Below, piece after piece: positions 46,084-58,447 of a DNA stretch of 64,000 nucleotides; the first letter of the stretch is position 1; every line of letters begins with the position of its first letter. This DNA is from Scortum barcoo. Taxonomy: Eukaryota > Chordata > Actinopteri > Centrarchiformes > Terapontidae. The translations under genes and the position numbers were made by a program. The notes under the pieces are model-generated. The model saw only the letters and a program-made list of their open reading frames with translations, did no database searches and was not told the DNA's origin. The DNA is taken from contig CM041534.1 of NCBI GenBank assembly GCA_023238725.1, forward strand, positions 1-64,000, given 5' to 3'.

Positions 46084-49000
46084 GTTGGGCACTCGACCTA
46101 TCGTTTAGCTAAATGATAACGCATTCAGAGAATGTGTGGTGACCGATACTGCCTGGGCCCATCACAGCCTTGTTTACATGTCTAAATAGTATACACTTGA
46201 AAGTCTATTTTCGGTCTCGCCATCCTTTTTGACTTGTTCGAAATCAAACTTTGACAAGCTGCTGTGAAAATTGAGATCTATACTTTTGCTTTGAGCCAGT
46301 TAAACTTGTCTTTGCGGTTCATCATTTGGCTTAAGGAAAAAGACAGGCAGATATAACGTTAGAAAATTCACGACTAGATAAGTTTATCACCTTCGCCAAA
46401 CAACAGGTCTTAGGTTCCCTAAGATTTTCAATGGGAACAATCTGGCACTCCCACGCATATTGACAGAATCATTGCACAGAATATATTTCAATTTTATACA
46501 CATTTCGTAAGCTACAGATCCTTGTAATATTATACTTTTTTTTTTATCTTTTATACTTATTCTATTTGGGCTTGCACCGGGACCAGGGTAGCTAATCTCG
46601 TTCCATTCCCATGTTTGACTTGTGTTGGAATGACAATAAAAATCCTTGAATCCTTGAATCCTTGAATTTCCCGAAATTGAGTTTCACAGGTAGATTTTTA
46701 ATAGACAAAATGTCAGAGTTGGGGCTTCTTCATGTGCTTCTACAGCTACTTCTACACGCAATTTTAAAAGAAAACCGAATCAGTACTGTTCAGTTGGTAC
46801 TGTGGAAGCACTGGATTTGCATACCTAGTCCTAAAACACAAAAATGTAAAGAGTTACAGATATACAGACTTGAACTTTTAGACTTGCGTTAGCCTTATCT
46901 TCCCTGAGGCTTGATTAAATTGAGACCTCACCCCTCACTTGAGCCCATGATGCAGAGCAACAGCTTTGAGCCCTGCCATGCTGGTGTAGCTAATTGATAT
47001 CGTAATAGAGATATCAATGCCGGTATTTCAATAACTTGATAATGAACACTTCCAAGAGCAGTGCCACCATTAGATCATGTGTCTTTTTTGTCTGTCAAAG
47101 TTGTATCTCTGTCTCCTGTAAACCTGCTTCTACACAGTTTTGACAAGACTTGATGTCAGTCTTTGCCTTTGGTGAAAGCATTTGATGACTTCTTCCACTA
47201 ACTGCTAATCAATGTGTCCCTGCTTTATTGTGTTTGGAGTTATTTTTTGTGCTGTCTGTGCTGTCCCCAGGCATGCGATGACCTCAGCAAATGGACTGTA
47301 CTGATGGGGTCTTCTCTGGTTTGTGGTCCACGATTAGAGAATATTTCATTCGTCATAGAAGCTACAGGACAGAGAGTGTATTACCATTCTCCTCACTCAT
47401 CGAATAAAAAAGTAGGCACCACATATATATAAAAGTAATATTCCCAGGTCAATCATTTTAGTATCACAAAACTAGCTTTTAGCAGTCATATTTTGGTCTG
47501 ATTTCCCCAAAGCCCAACTTCATTGGTTCCACCATTCTTTTTTTTTTTTGTAAATTGTCCATATTTATTCACCATATTGTACTAAAGATTAAAACAGCAG
47601 ACAAAGTCAGAATGGAGTAATAATCTTAATACAAATTATTTTGTTTTAACCTAATAATCTACAATAGTGCAGTATTAACATTAGTGCATACTGTATGTTT
47701 GTTATTGCATTAGTATACTATAAGTAGTCACTACATTATGTACATGTAGATACATCTATTGCAACAATTGCAATAAAGCCTAACTTTTCTCGACCATGTA
47801 ACTGCCTGGTTTTTCTGTATGTGTTTGTGTAGTGGACAGCAGACACTATGACCTTCTCTGTGCTGGGGATTGGTACTGATTGGCAGCTAACCAGTGGTAT
47901 GTATTGTTTGCAGGTGCTGAAGTGGTCTGACTACTGTCTTCCTCTGGCCTGTAGCCCTGGCCAGCCCTTCAGGGCGGTGGCTCAAGCCAGTCTTGACAAC
48001 TTCAGTCGGCTTGGTGTGGCTTTTATCGAAGATCGCCTTCAGCTGGACAATGGACTTATGCCATCAAAGATAGTCCGTATGTTTCCTTCAATTACATTTC
48101 ATATTTACCCCTTTTACGTTCAACTGTATTTTCATATTGCCACCCAAGACAATGTACTTATGTGTTTAATTTATGTTTAAATACACCTGTCATTTAATGC
48201 GTATACAACTAATACAGTTTGCCAACAAGAATAAATTCTAACAAGCTTTAACTCTTGTTTTAATCTCAGTTTTATATGAATTTTAGGGAGGTCATTTTAC
48301 TAACAAACACAGTGAATTATACCTATCCTGTCTGTATTGATTTCTAATTCAGATAGTGAGATAGTCCCTGCCTGCTCTTACATTTGTTTTGCTTCTGCTC
48401 AAACTGTATGCCTGTACTCAAATATATTGTTTCTTCCACAGTCTTCCTGCGCTCTAGTTTTAGCTCTTCTTCTTGTACTGAGGCAAACGTCTGCTCTCAA
48501 ATTTCTGCTCTGCTCTTGGATTTTTTTGTGCCTGTCAAAATCCCCCAACCCATAGAATGCCAGGTATAGTGTTGAGGCAATCTGGACTTGAGATCAGGAA
48601 GTCATGCTCTCAAGTTGAAAGACCATGCTCTGGAATAGATAGCAATAAACCTTTATATGAAGACTTTATGTACATAAACAGTGCAGCTGTCGTTGGCTTT
48701 CTCTCTCTTCTTCTCCCTGTGTGTGTATGCCTCGACATACAGCTGCAGATGGGCGTGCAATTCCATTCATACTACAATTGACCTTGTCTGTCTACACTCG
48801 CTAGCCACGCTCAAAACAGTAGATTATAACATTAACTATGGCCGGTAGCTGCCTTGCTAAGTAGTGGCTATCTTGTTTTGATTGTGGCTACTTGTTTTGT
48901 GTTCTTAAAAAATAAAACAAATATATCTATAGGCAGTGCCAGTTGAAAAAGACCAGCGACCAAGGACCCGTAAGTTAGCGATAAGGCAAAAAAAGATTGC

Positions 49001-52000
49001 AAAGAGGGTTTGTTATTTTATACTGCTTTATTTTGTCAAAACAAATAAACAAAAAAACAACAATAACAAAACAAAAAAACATTAAGAACACTTTGGATCC
49101 ATTGCAGATCCATACAGTCGTCAGTAACTTTAAGAGTACTTAAGTGTGCATCTGTAATTATTTAGGAGAATAGAAGTATCAGATCGGGACTTGGTATCGG
49201 CAGATACTCAATATTATATAGCCTCTACAAGCTGTTTTTGCCTATTGAGTTTTTTTTTGTTTTACAACCCGCAAACTCTGCTCTCATCAGCCTTCTTTTG
49301 AGCAGCAGCAGACAAGTGTTTTCAGTAAAAAAGTTATGATAAACCTGTTATACGCTCCATGTCCATCACCAAAGAGCTGACAAAGTTAGCGACTAGCTAG
49401 TATATAGTAAAGCATTTAGCGTTTTGTTCTTGAGCTTCAAATCTGCCAGAAAAGTCTCGTAATTCAGCTTTAAATATCTTCATATCAAATTAACTATCAC
49501 CTATAATTTGTTCAGGCCTGGTTAAAAGAAATGTATGTTTTATGTTTTTATTTAAAAAATATAACTCACCAGATTGGACTGACATTTTTGTGACTTTACC
49601 GTAGCTGTCCTACTCCAAGAATCTACTCTCAGTGAGCTGTTGGAGAAGCGATGTCCACAAAGCCAAAAGACTGAGACTTCACTATGGCTCTGTGGCACCC
49701 AGACTGAAGAGGGTGTTGCTGAAGCATTGCCTTGTCACCTCTCAGCTGACCAACAGCACCTGCAGTGCCGTAAAGGCAGCCTTCTCCTCATCCCGGAAAC
49801 AAAGAAGAGGTTAGAGGAGCGACGGGGGTCAGAGCCACTTCGTAGCACTCAGGATCTGGGACCCGTTGGTGACTTGGAGGACCATTCTTTGGGGAATCAT
49901 CGCCACATGGAAGGCCATGGACACCACCTCCATCTGTCCAGCTGCAATGAATGTTTGGAGCTAGAGAACAGCACCATCCTCTCTGTCAAATATGCCTCAG
50001 CTGAGAACATTCCAGACCTTCCTGATGATAACTCTGTAGGGTTGGATGGTGAGGCAGAGACTCTGGATGAATCTGAGCATTATGCAAAAGGGCTATATGG
50101 GCAAAGGAATGGATCTGACTGTAATAGCAAACCACCAAATGTTCTAGTGTACACGGGAGGTTGCCAGGAGCGCTTTCAGGCAGTTTATCAGATTTTGTCA
50201 GAGTGTATAAACATGGAAAACAACATAATATATCCCCTCCAGCCACAGCAGGCTCTAAATGATCCTTGGCTTGAAAACAGCAGGCTCCTGGTCCTGGCAG
50301 AAGAGGAACCCCTTACCCCCCATCTGCAGACCCGCTTTCTAACCTACCTGAGCCAGGGTGGCAGGGTCCTGGGACTAACTTCCAGCTTGTGCCCTGCAGG
50401 GCTCTGTCTGGAAGTCAGGGAGAAGCGACGTGGGCAGGTCAGCAGGCTGAAGTTCACCAGGGAGGACAGCACAGAGCTGGAACTGAGTGTGCTGGCAAGT
50501 GGGAAGGTCTACATCAGAGATAGTCAAGGAGGAGGGGAAGTGGAGCTATGGGGCGAGCTGAATGGGGATGTCACTCATCAGAGGGATATGGTTATAGTCA
50601 GGGTAACCCATGGAGGGGACGGCGGGGAAGCTGTCCTCTGTCAGGTAAAGACATATGACATTCAATGCACCTGTAAAATCTAACTAATAAATTATCCAAG
50701 ACAACAGCTCACAAGATAATGATAATCTGTTTTATTGTGCAGAATTAGCACTTTGACAGGGTCAGTACCCTTCAGTTAAATTTCAGAATGCCTTTTTTAA
50801 ACATACCCTTATACATAACAAGCCAACAAAGTGATGAAGCTTCTTAGACTTGGGTGATATGTATTTTTTCATACCTACCTCATATTTTACTAGGTTATAT
50901 GTTATGACAGTATTTATCTAAAACACACACATACTTTAGGATCCAAACAGGCCAGTATGTTTTTGATGTACTGGAGAGCTAATTTCTCAGAGCACTTCAT
51001 TAGAATGGAGATGAATGCCATAGGGCATTAGTCATTTAGACAAGACATTGCAGACTTTTTAGGTACAGGGACTGGAACTGTGGCTGTCTTGAAGCAGGTA
51101 GCAACAAGTCTCATGTGACAGTAAAATGTTTAAAATGTCACTGATGACATTTGAGGATGACTGATTATGACCGTGGCTGATTATTTTTATTTTTTCATAT
51201 TTCCTTTGTTTCCTTTAAACAGGTTAAGTATCACAGTTACTTAGCAAGCTACAGTGTGTTTTCATGGACAAATGAGTGAGCTAACAAATGAGGAATGTAA
51301 CAAGTGAGGAATTCTTTTGGAATAAATGATGTATCAAAGTATCAAACACTCTAAAAAACACAAGTTCCAATTGGCTACTGTGCTAAATTAACCAAGCGAT
51401 ACAAATCCAAATCACTTTAAGGCATAGGGATTTGGTGCAGTGACTGTGTAGGTGAAAGCAAGCGAAGTTGTTTTCCCACCATTTTGCATATAACTATCCA
51501 GTCTCTTTTCAGATGAGTGCTTATGAAGGAGAGAACATAAGCTGATTAAATGTAATGTTTTCTTTATTCATACCCTACTGCTCTTGTTCTAACTCTTACT
51601 GAGGATGAGGTGTTTGCTGGTTGGCTAACAATGTTGAGTCGGAATGTTAGACAGTTTTTTTCAGATGGAAAAATTCTGGAGGTGATGAGAGAGAGACTGC
51701 TAACGTATTTTAGCCTCTGCCTAGGCTCCTTGCCATCCCCAAATGTCACAAAAGACGTATCTGGGTTACTGACTGTGTGGCTAGCTAGCTAAGTTTGCTA
51801 GGTAGGTGTTGATTACTTGGAAAATCTCTGCTACGTCTTATGAGCGGAACTCAAAGTATCAGTAACTTTCCTTCTCAGCATTGCTCAGAAGCCAGTGACT
51901 GTCTCCCTGGATTCTATCAAAGAGGCAGTTGTTTCACATGCCTATACAATCAAGACAATCGTAACCAGCATGACCACTTACAGTGTTAAAGTTACCGAGC

Positions 52001-55000
52001 TGGAGTTTGCCTACCATGAGCCTTTCTTCAAGAACAAAATCAGTCTGATCAGGATTTTTTGGGCTGATCACCGATCGAAGTACCAAATTATTAGTACTAC
52101 TGGCAAAACTACTTTACCAAAAGTAAAAGTACTAATTTGGCTCAGTGGTTCATGTATATTATATTATTGGATGACTATTTTTCATTTAAAAAAAAGAAAA
52201 AAAAGAAAATGGAATTAAAGCTGCAAGCAGCATTGAATGAGCCCCTGCACACAATGGGGGGCGGGCACATCGGGGGTTCCAGCTCGATGCTGGGCAGCGA
52301 TCTCTTGAGCTCAGACCGGATGGTGAATTTTTCACATGTATACAAATTTTTCACAGGCATTTTGCCTTACGCAGTCTTGAGACCCACATCACCTACGAAA
52401 TTGCACCACTCCTGATGCACGTGCCAATTTTTTGTGAATTGCTGAGTATTCTTAGCCCCTCAGTAGCAACTTCCTGTTTTACAGCAAAACATCAAATTTT
52501 GCCACGCCACGAAAGTGAAAAGCCTCACAATTTAGCATCACCCATGTCGAGATTGTACTGTCCAAATATGAAGACAATCTGATGGAATCTCTAGGAGGAG
52601 TTTGTATGCAAGTATGAGGCCTGAAAATGACCAAATTAGTGCCAGAATTGGACTTATGATTACAAATGGCTCCCTGTTAAAGTTAGAGTATGGATGGCTC
52701 CAAGAGCCTTTTTTGTAGGTCTTGGCATGTTCTCCCAAATTTCTTACATTTATGTGAAACTATATCAAGAGGCCCAAGACCCATAAAATACCTAAACTTT
52801 CACCAGACCTGCAGAATTTCAGTAATTTTCTAGCACATTTAGGCCCCCAAACTGCCAGTTCATTTAGCGGAAGACTAAGGAGAAAAGTACCCCAAAACTG
52901 TACTTAATTGTAGTACAGTAAGTGCTCTTAAACTTTCCACCACTTATTAGGGTGTAGTTTGGAGTTGAAAATACAGCTATCCTGTGGAATAAAACAAATT
53001 AAGTTTTATAACATTAAAAATTAGAATATATAGCAGGGGTGTTTAGTGCTGTTTGTACCAGAGTTGTGCTGTAGCCCATGTATGTCCACAATTTAACACA
53101 TATAATTAAGTTCTGGTTAGTTGTTATGGTGATGTGACCACATAGGCAAGTTTACAGTCATTAGTCAAAAGCGACCCACCCCACTGGTTAGGTAGCTAGT
53201 TGTAGGCTGGAGAAAAAAGAAATCATTAAAATCACTCAGAGGCTATACCAACAGCTAATGGCAACTTTTAAGGTGGAATGAGTTGATATTGTGAATCAGT
53301 CAGCATACTTTAAATGTCAATATGACAACTTTGGCTATTTTAAAGTTGAGGTGAGTAATGACCCTGAACTGTCTGATGAGGTGCGTCGTGTCCACGAGGG
53401 ATTTCCTTTCCTTTAAACACACCTTACAAATTGCAAATGTATTGTCTTTTTTAGACTCCTGGTAGAACAGCAAGACTTTTGAAGTACATTTTAGTGTAGA
53501 GAAATTGTCTCAAGTGGTTTGTGTCATCTCATTGGCCATTCTGATGGCTAGATTTGAGGTGGAGTTCTTTGAAGGGCATACACAGGATGGCAGTGCGTGC
53601 TGCGAGTGTTGACTTTTGAATGTATTGTGAGAATATGTTTACACTGCAAGTCTAGATTAGTTGAAAGTATGTTAATATTTGCAATAGAAAAATGACTATT
53701 TCCTTTTGAGATTGGGATGTTCTATTAAATCAGTGTTTCAAACATTATTAGAACATAGAATATTCTCTGCCTGCAGGTCCACTTGGAATTGTCTCCTGAT
53801 TCCCAGGATTTGATGTCAGATGGTTTTAATGATCTGAAGGTCAGCAACATGCTGCGTTATGAGGTCTTGACAGAAATCCTCACCTTTTTAGGCATCAGCT
53901 GTGAGCTAAACCAGGCTCCAGCTCCAAGCCCCATTCACCTGCTGGCCACCTCTCAGGTAAGACCCATAGTGCTCATCTGTCTATACTTTGTGAGGCTGCA
54001 GGTTTAGGATAAGGTTAGAGTTCACAGAGAAACAAATATGTCAAATAGTACATGCCAAGTCTCTTAATGGCCAAGTTTCCCTCTCTTGCATCTTTTTCTT
54101 GCGTCTAACTCCTGATCATAGCTAAATCAACTGTAAGTTAGCTTTAACAGCTGTAGAGACTTTTGATGGAGTTTGTTTCTTCACCCTTGCAGTGTATTAA
54201 TACTAATAAAGGCATTTATTAGTATTAATACACTGTCAAAGTAGCAGTGTTTTCTCTGTAGCTTGTTACCTGTTTAACACCTGCATATGAAGAAAAAAAA
54301 CTGCATTCTGTATTTATACTCTGAACTGTGTCCTGTTAAGAGTCACAGGAACCATTTCTACTGTCAGAATGTGTTTATATTGTTTATTCATTGTTTGCAT
54401 TTGCATTTATTGATATTTTGATTGCGAATTCACAGTATTCCCAATTACCAGTTTCCCAGATCACCCAGAGAAGGCAACATAGTCTTTTGAACCCTGGAAA
54501 CTATTTATTAAATTGTTTCCAGGGTAATTTATTAAATGTTTCAAGGAAATTAAAATTTAGTAACACTCAAGAATTAACAGTTAAATGCATGGAAATGACA
54601 AAAATTATGTTAGAAGTTTGTCTTGCTGTAAGACACCCTCCTACTCTCTCTGACTTTATGATCCATTATAAAAGTTCATAGGGGAAATAAGAATCTTTCT
54701 TAATGCCAAAATAAAGTAAGAAGAATCTTTTGTATAAATGAAGAAAGTTCCCACAATTAACACAGATTATTTGTGGAGTTTGCATGTTCTCCCTGTGCCT
54801 GTGTGGGTTCTCTCCGGGTACTCCCACAATCCAAAGGTTAGGTTAATTGGCGACTCTAAATTGCTCGTAGGTCTGAATGTGAGTGAGAGTGTCTGTCTCT
54901 CTCTGTGTCAGCCTGTGACTGACCCCGCCTCTTGAGTTGGGTTAAGCGCTATAGAAAAATGAATGGATGGATGAAAATAAAACTTGAGTTCAACCAGTCC

Positions 55001-58000
55001 TCATTCCACCCTTAAACTCCAGGGATGTTGTGATGTATCACAGCAGTCTGATCAATTTCAGTGTCCATTCAATAATTGATATCCTTTAAGAGGGCCTGGC
55101 AGCTGATAAGATATTTCTGTAGAAGGCTGCTTTTGTGTATTGCTTATGGACCTTCAGATATGCCTTGTCACCTCTTGCTCCTCGGAGCTTAGATAGGAGC
55201 CTTCTGTTTCAAGCAAGGACTGAGGAAATATCAGCTGTGATTTTTGTTCTATGTAAAAGATCATTATACCACTGTTTCTTGTTTGCATGCAAGTAGACAG
55301 ACTTAAGTAGGAGGATACTTGAAGATACTTCTGATTTGGGAAGCCAAGAGTTGATGGTCTGTGGTTACTGGTTATAAAGGAGGAAGGAAGTAAAAATACA
55401 GTTAATTCTGAGAATAAAAACCAAAGGTTTAGTGTTATTTTGACTTGTATTCTGCCACCCCTTGAAAACAAATATCAATATAATCATCATCATTATCCAT
55501 CACCAGATTGGTGTTATTAAAGTTAATTTTTTGATACTACACATATGGGAATATTGTGGCCTCATTAATATATGCAAATATATGAATATATATTTGGATG
55601 GCAAGACAGAGAGGCAATACAAATATCTGTGAGTGTAGTCTTTGATCAGCCATGACAGTAACTGACTACAGTGAGTGCCTCTCAGTATTGGGGTGCCATG
55701 TAGTTTGAGTTTTGGAAAACATTAAAGCTTGCTTTAATTTGAGGATTTGCCTGCTTATGGCAGACTAATTAATGGAAAGCCCCAATAATATTTTGGGAGT
55801 TATTGAAAAAAGTTATTTGAAATATGAAGGATTAATATATATCTAAATTCATAATTTTAAAATTGACTCTACACTCTGCAGCTGTATTGCCAACGATGAG
55901 AGGGCAAATCAAGGCACTCTTCTTATGTTTTTGCCCATGATATAGTTAATGGGTATAGTGGGTATTTGCTGATGCAGTATAAAATTCAGTACAGCACAGA
56001 TCCATTACCAATGTTTTTCTTTTTTATTTTATTTATTTATTTTAACCACAAATTTAAAATTTATAAACCTGTCTGTTTGGAACTGATTAAGATGGTTATT
56101 CTGTATGTAAGGTCATGTTAGGCATGCAACATTTCTTAACTATACACCAAAACCTTTTTTTGGCTTCTGTATGTAACACATCATCCAGACATATTTTAAG
56201 ACATGTAAAAAGACACAGTAACAATTTGTGTCTGATATTATTTTTCCCAAAAAAGTTCAGTTCTTAAGATTATGTCCCCCCATTGAAGAATCCTAATCCT
56301 ATGAAGATGTAAATGTTTTCAATTCAAAAGTATAGTTGCTGGACACAAATAGTCTTTCACAGAGTATGTGCATTGGATGTTTAAAGTTTTCACATTGCAC
56401 TGTAAGTTGAATGTTAGACCATGACTGGTTTCAATGATAGTGTTACTTTTCCACTTCATGGAAGTCATTAAGACATTCATGGAGTTTATGAGGGTATTGC
56501 ATAGTTATAATGGAGTAAGATGTTTTCGTGCTGTATGAACTCCAGAACAACAACTAGAGAAAGCTCCAGGGCTCTAGGGTTGGATGTTATTTGGCTTTTT
56601 AAAAACAATTCTTTTAAAATGGTACTGGCATCTAAACAGTGAATGAATATAAAAAAAAATCACAAAATGACAGTTGATGACATTAAAGAACAGCTTTGGT
56701 GTATTGCAAAGGTGAATTTAAACTTGAAATAAAAGAATAGTTATAATTAAATATATGAACATAAGTTAATACAAAAGACAAACAGATTTGCATAACAAAT
56801 TCAGTTTATAAGTAAAACCTTATCCTAGTGCAATAATTTAACACTAAATACCACTAACAGCAAAGTGGTGGTGGAGTTGGTATTTTTGGTATTCTACAAT
56901 TTTTTGTATGCTATTCTACAAATGAAAAGCTTCAAAACTGTGACATTTTTCTGCAGAAATATTCTCACATTTGCTTTCTCCAGCAAAATAAACACAAACA
57001 TTGTGTGTTAATGTGTTACATCATCTGTAAATGTAGTACCCTAAGCAGATTTACCAGGGTGAGCATATTTGCCACCTACCCAAGCTGATTGGCAAAGGGT
57101 CACGCAAGCAACACAATGCATCCTCCTGCTTTCAGTGTATCTTGTTGGATGTTTCATTAAATTTGGCATGTCCCACCCCTCTTAACAAAAGATTGTTTTG
57201 AAACATTTGTTGCATGTCTCAGTGTTGGATTCCTTTCAGTTACAATGCAATTTTTTTTACTGTTTAGCTTCAGGCATTAATTGTGTTTACAGTTGCTACT
57301 AGCTAAAGGTAGGCTGCCTTCTGCTATCAGGTGTAATGTTAGCTAGTGATGGCATATGGAGTGACGTTTTTGTTGCCTGTAATGTCTGTTTCAGGGCACC
57401 AGAGGGCAAATATCTCTAGTGACAGGTATTAAAGTGGCACTAAAATGAGGCACCAAAATCTGATTGTGTTACCAGTCCTATTGAAACTTACCCAAGTTGT
57501 CTGGGAAAGCCTGTGGGGGTCATGAATTGACTATCTGAGTAACTCAGCGATTCATCATGGGACAGTGCATTTTATTGGTATTGAGTGTGGTCCAAAGAGG
57601 ACTGAATTAATTTTCAATTTCATTGTGCCCCCAAAACGGTGTGGTGACATGTAAATGTAAATGCAATAGATCAGGGATGCTATTTTGCTTTTTTTGTTTG
57701 AGTATCATCCACTATAGAGCAGGTTAAGTCTTAGTGTCAAATATTTCTTCTTTTATTTTCATTTTCAAATAGTCAGAAAATTGCATTTTCATTTATTCAT
57801 TATTTGTCAGAGTTGTATTTTATTACCTGCAAGGATTTGCATCCCCTCCTTGCTTGTTGTGTATATTGTTCAATATATAAAAATCATAATGTCTTATGAT
57901 AATTAATGATAATACCAAATCAGAGTAAATTATATCAACTTTTATTTCTATATACATTTCAGGCAGATACAGAGAGACATTAAGACAACATGTTTTTGGT

Positions 58001-58447
58001 GCAAGGAGCAGACTGGATGAAAACCCAAATATCAGCAGTTAAATATGTGACTATATTTTCTGTAGTTTAAGACGATCCACTTCATGAAACTAAATCTTCT
58101 GTCCATTTAATGAAACTAAACTAAACTGTTACTATTGCCCCTCTCTGGTCCTTGTCCCTCACACAGGAGGCCAAGTCCAGCTTTCTGAAGTGGCTGCAGA
58201 CACATGCAGATCAAAATGGCTTCCTGACATTGTCCAAGACCTCTCTCAGGATAGTGTCCTCTTCTGAGCTCAAGGCTGATCATTTGCTGGCTGAAGGCTC
58301 TCTGCCACTGGTGATCAATTCTTCTGAGTCCCAGAGCTGGACACAGTTCAGTATGGACATCTATAGCAAGAACCTGAAGACCAACCAACTGGGACGCACC
58401 CTGCTGTATGCTGAGGTTGTCACATCTACTATGGACCTGTTAGAAGG
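45796..58447 (+). CDS. hlcs: HLCS, holocarboxylase synthetase (biotin--protein ligase), 5' part, six exons, 3' end outside window
   Basis: HLCS activates biotin to biotinyl-AMP and attaches it to acetyl-CoA, pyruvate, propionyl-CoA and methylcrotonyl-CoA carboxylases. Coding exons on the plus strand are 45796-46083, 47271-47411, 47914-48076 (or from 47833), 49605-50644, 53777-53956 and 58167-58447. They give about 697 residues in one frame. Diagnostic stretches are DRLQLDNGLMPSKIV (exon 3), HLHLSSCNECLELENST, then SVKYASAENIPDLP and YLSQGGRVLGL (exon 4), RYEVLTEILTFLGISCELNQ (exon 5) and LGRTLLYAEVVTSTMDLLEG (exon 6). All match vertebrate HLCS in order. The long N-terminal extension before DRLQLDNG corresponds to the long HLCS isoform. 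The GRGRxG-type biotin-ligase core is not in this window and should follow the 58447 donor. Introns 4 and 5 hold old repeats and a long hairpin. Confidence 0.95.
46500..46668 (+). mobile_element. Retroposon 3' tail in HLCS intron 1
   Basis: The A/T-rich end with gttggaatgacaataaaaat is followed by ccttgaat x 3 (46640-46667). The 8-bp tail repeat resembles, but differs from, the Rex1-like tail in this window. Confidence 0.5.
47271..47411 (+). CDS. hlcs: HLCS exon 2
   Basis: This 141-bp exon (47 codons, phase 0) encodes ACDDLSKWTVLMGSSLVCGP and on to SPHSSNKK. The acceptor is ctgtccccag and the donor AAA|gtaggc. It joins in frame to both neighbours. Confidence 0.82.
47914..48076 (+). CDS. hlcs: HLCS exon 3 (alternative acceptor at 47833)
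   Basis: Encodes VLKWSDYCLPLACSPGQPF and on to EDRLQLDNGLMPSKIV plus one base; the donor is gtatgt. The acceptor tttgcag at 47913 has a CTAAC branch-like motif 24 bases upstream. A second acceptor at 47832 is also in phase and would add 27 codons (WTADTMTFSVLG...). Which is used cannot be decided from sequence alone. Confidence 0.8.
48337..48640 (+). repeat. Dispersed non-coding repeat in HLCS intron 3
   Basis: gtcttcctgcgctctagttt, gaggcaaacgtctgctctca, atagaatgccaggtatagtg, gatcaggaagtcatgctctc: a fish interspersed repeat by recollection. Open frames here have no family signature. Confidence 0.35.
49150..49225 (+). repeat. Fragment with atcggga(c)ttggtatcggc motif
   Basis: tatcagatcgggacttggta and tcggcagatactcaatat belong to a common fish non-autonomous DNA-transposon repeat (tentative). 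It lies in HLCS intron 3. Confidence 0.4.
49605..50644 (+). CDS. hlcs: HLCS exon 4 (large central exon)
   Basis: This 1040-bp exon is typical of the large internal HLCS exon. It begins after ttaccgtag and reads PVLLQESTLSELLEKRCPQ across the junction. Other landmarks are HLHLSSCNECLELENST, SAENIPDLPDDNS, PNVLVYTGGCQERF and FLTYLSQGGRVLGLTSS. It ends GGEAVLCQ before gtaaag. An acceptor closer to the ORF (49632) would break frame with exon 3, which is why 49605 was chosen. Confidence 0.93.
50945..51190 (-). pseudogene. LINE reverse-transcriptase fragment in HLCS intron 4
   Basis: The reverse complement reads ATCFKTATVPVPVPKKSAMS, then CLND, and later LMKCSEKL. It matches the RT N-terminal pattern TCFK..TIVPVPKK....LNDYRPVALTS..MKCFERL. 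It is interrupted by a stop and shifts. Confidence 0.55.
52190..52830 (+). repeat. Ancient dispersed element with agctgcaagcagca start
   Basis: Starts ttaaagctgcaagcagcatt. Later parts include acttcctgttttacagcaaa, gccacgccacgaaagtgaaa and tgaagacaatctgatggaat. It is a widespread non-coding fish repeat in my recollection. A reversed piece of its start is at 32215-32240. Confidence 0.55.
53777..53956 (+). CDS. hlcs: HLCS exon 5
   Basis: This 180-bp exon (60 codons, phase 0) encodes VHLELSPDSQDLMSDGF and then MLRYEVLTEILTFLGISCEL, ending HLLATSQ. The acceptor is ctgcctgcag and the donor gtaaga. Confidence 0.94.
54190..54235. repeat. Perfect 21-bp hairpin in HLCS intron 5
   Basis: Arms 54190-54210 (cagtgtattaatactaataa plus a) and 54215-54235 are exact reverse complements, with a four-base loop ggca. 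Confidence 0.9.
54765..54975 (+). mobile_element. Retroposon of the same (ATGG)-tailed class in HLCS intron 5
   Basis: Contains tggagtttgcatgttctccc, tgggttctctccgggtactc and ggttaattggcgactctaaa, and ends atgaatggatggatga. It extends further 5' than the 20051 copy. RTE-like assignment is tentative. Confidence 0.6.
58167..58447 (+). CDS. hlcs: HLCS exon 6 (last one in window)
   Basis: This 281-bp exon encodes EAKSSFLKWLQTHADQNGF and on to SMDIYSKNLKTNQLGRTLL, ending TMDLLEG with two bases over. The acceptor is cacacag and the donor GG|gtaaca. I found no continuation between 58448 and 64000. Confidence 0.94.

Larger units (their letters stand above)
50645..53776. other. hlcs: HLCS intron 4
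   Basis: Holds an antisense LINE RT fragment (50945-51190) and an ancient dispersed repeat (52190-52830). Otherwise no feature is recognised. Confidence 0.8.
53957..58166. other. hlcs: HLCS intron 5
   Basis: Holds a perfect hairpin (54190-54235) and an (ATGG)-tailed retroposon (54765-54975). The 55.0-58.1 kb part is A/T-rich with nothing recognised. Confidence 0.8.
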
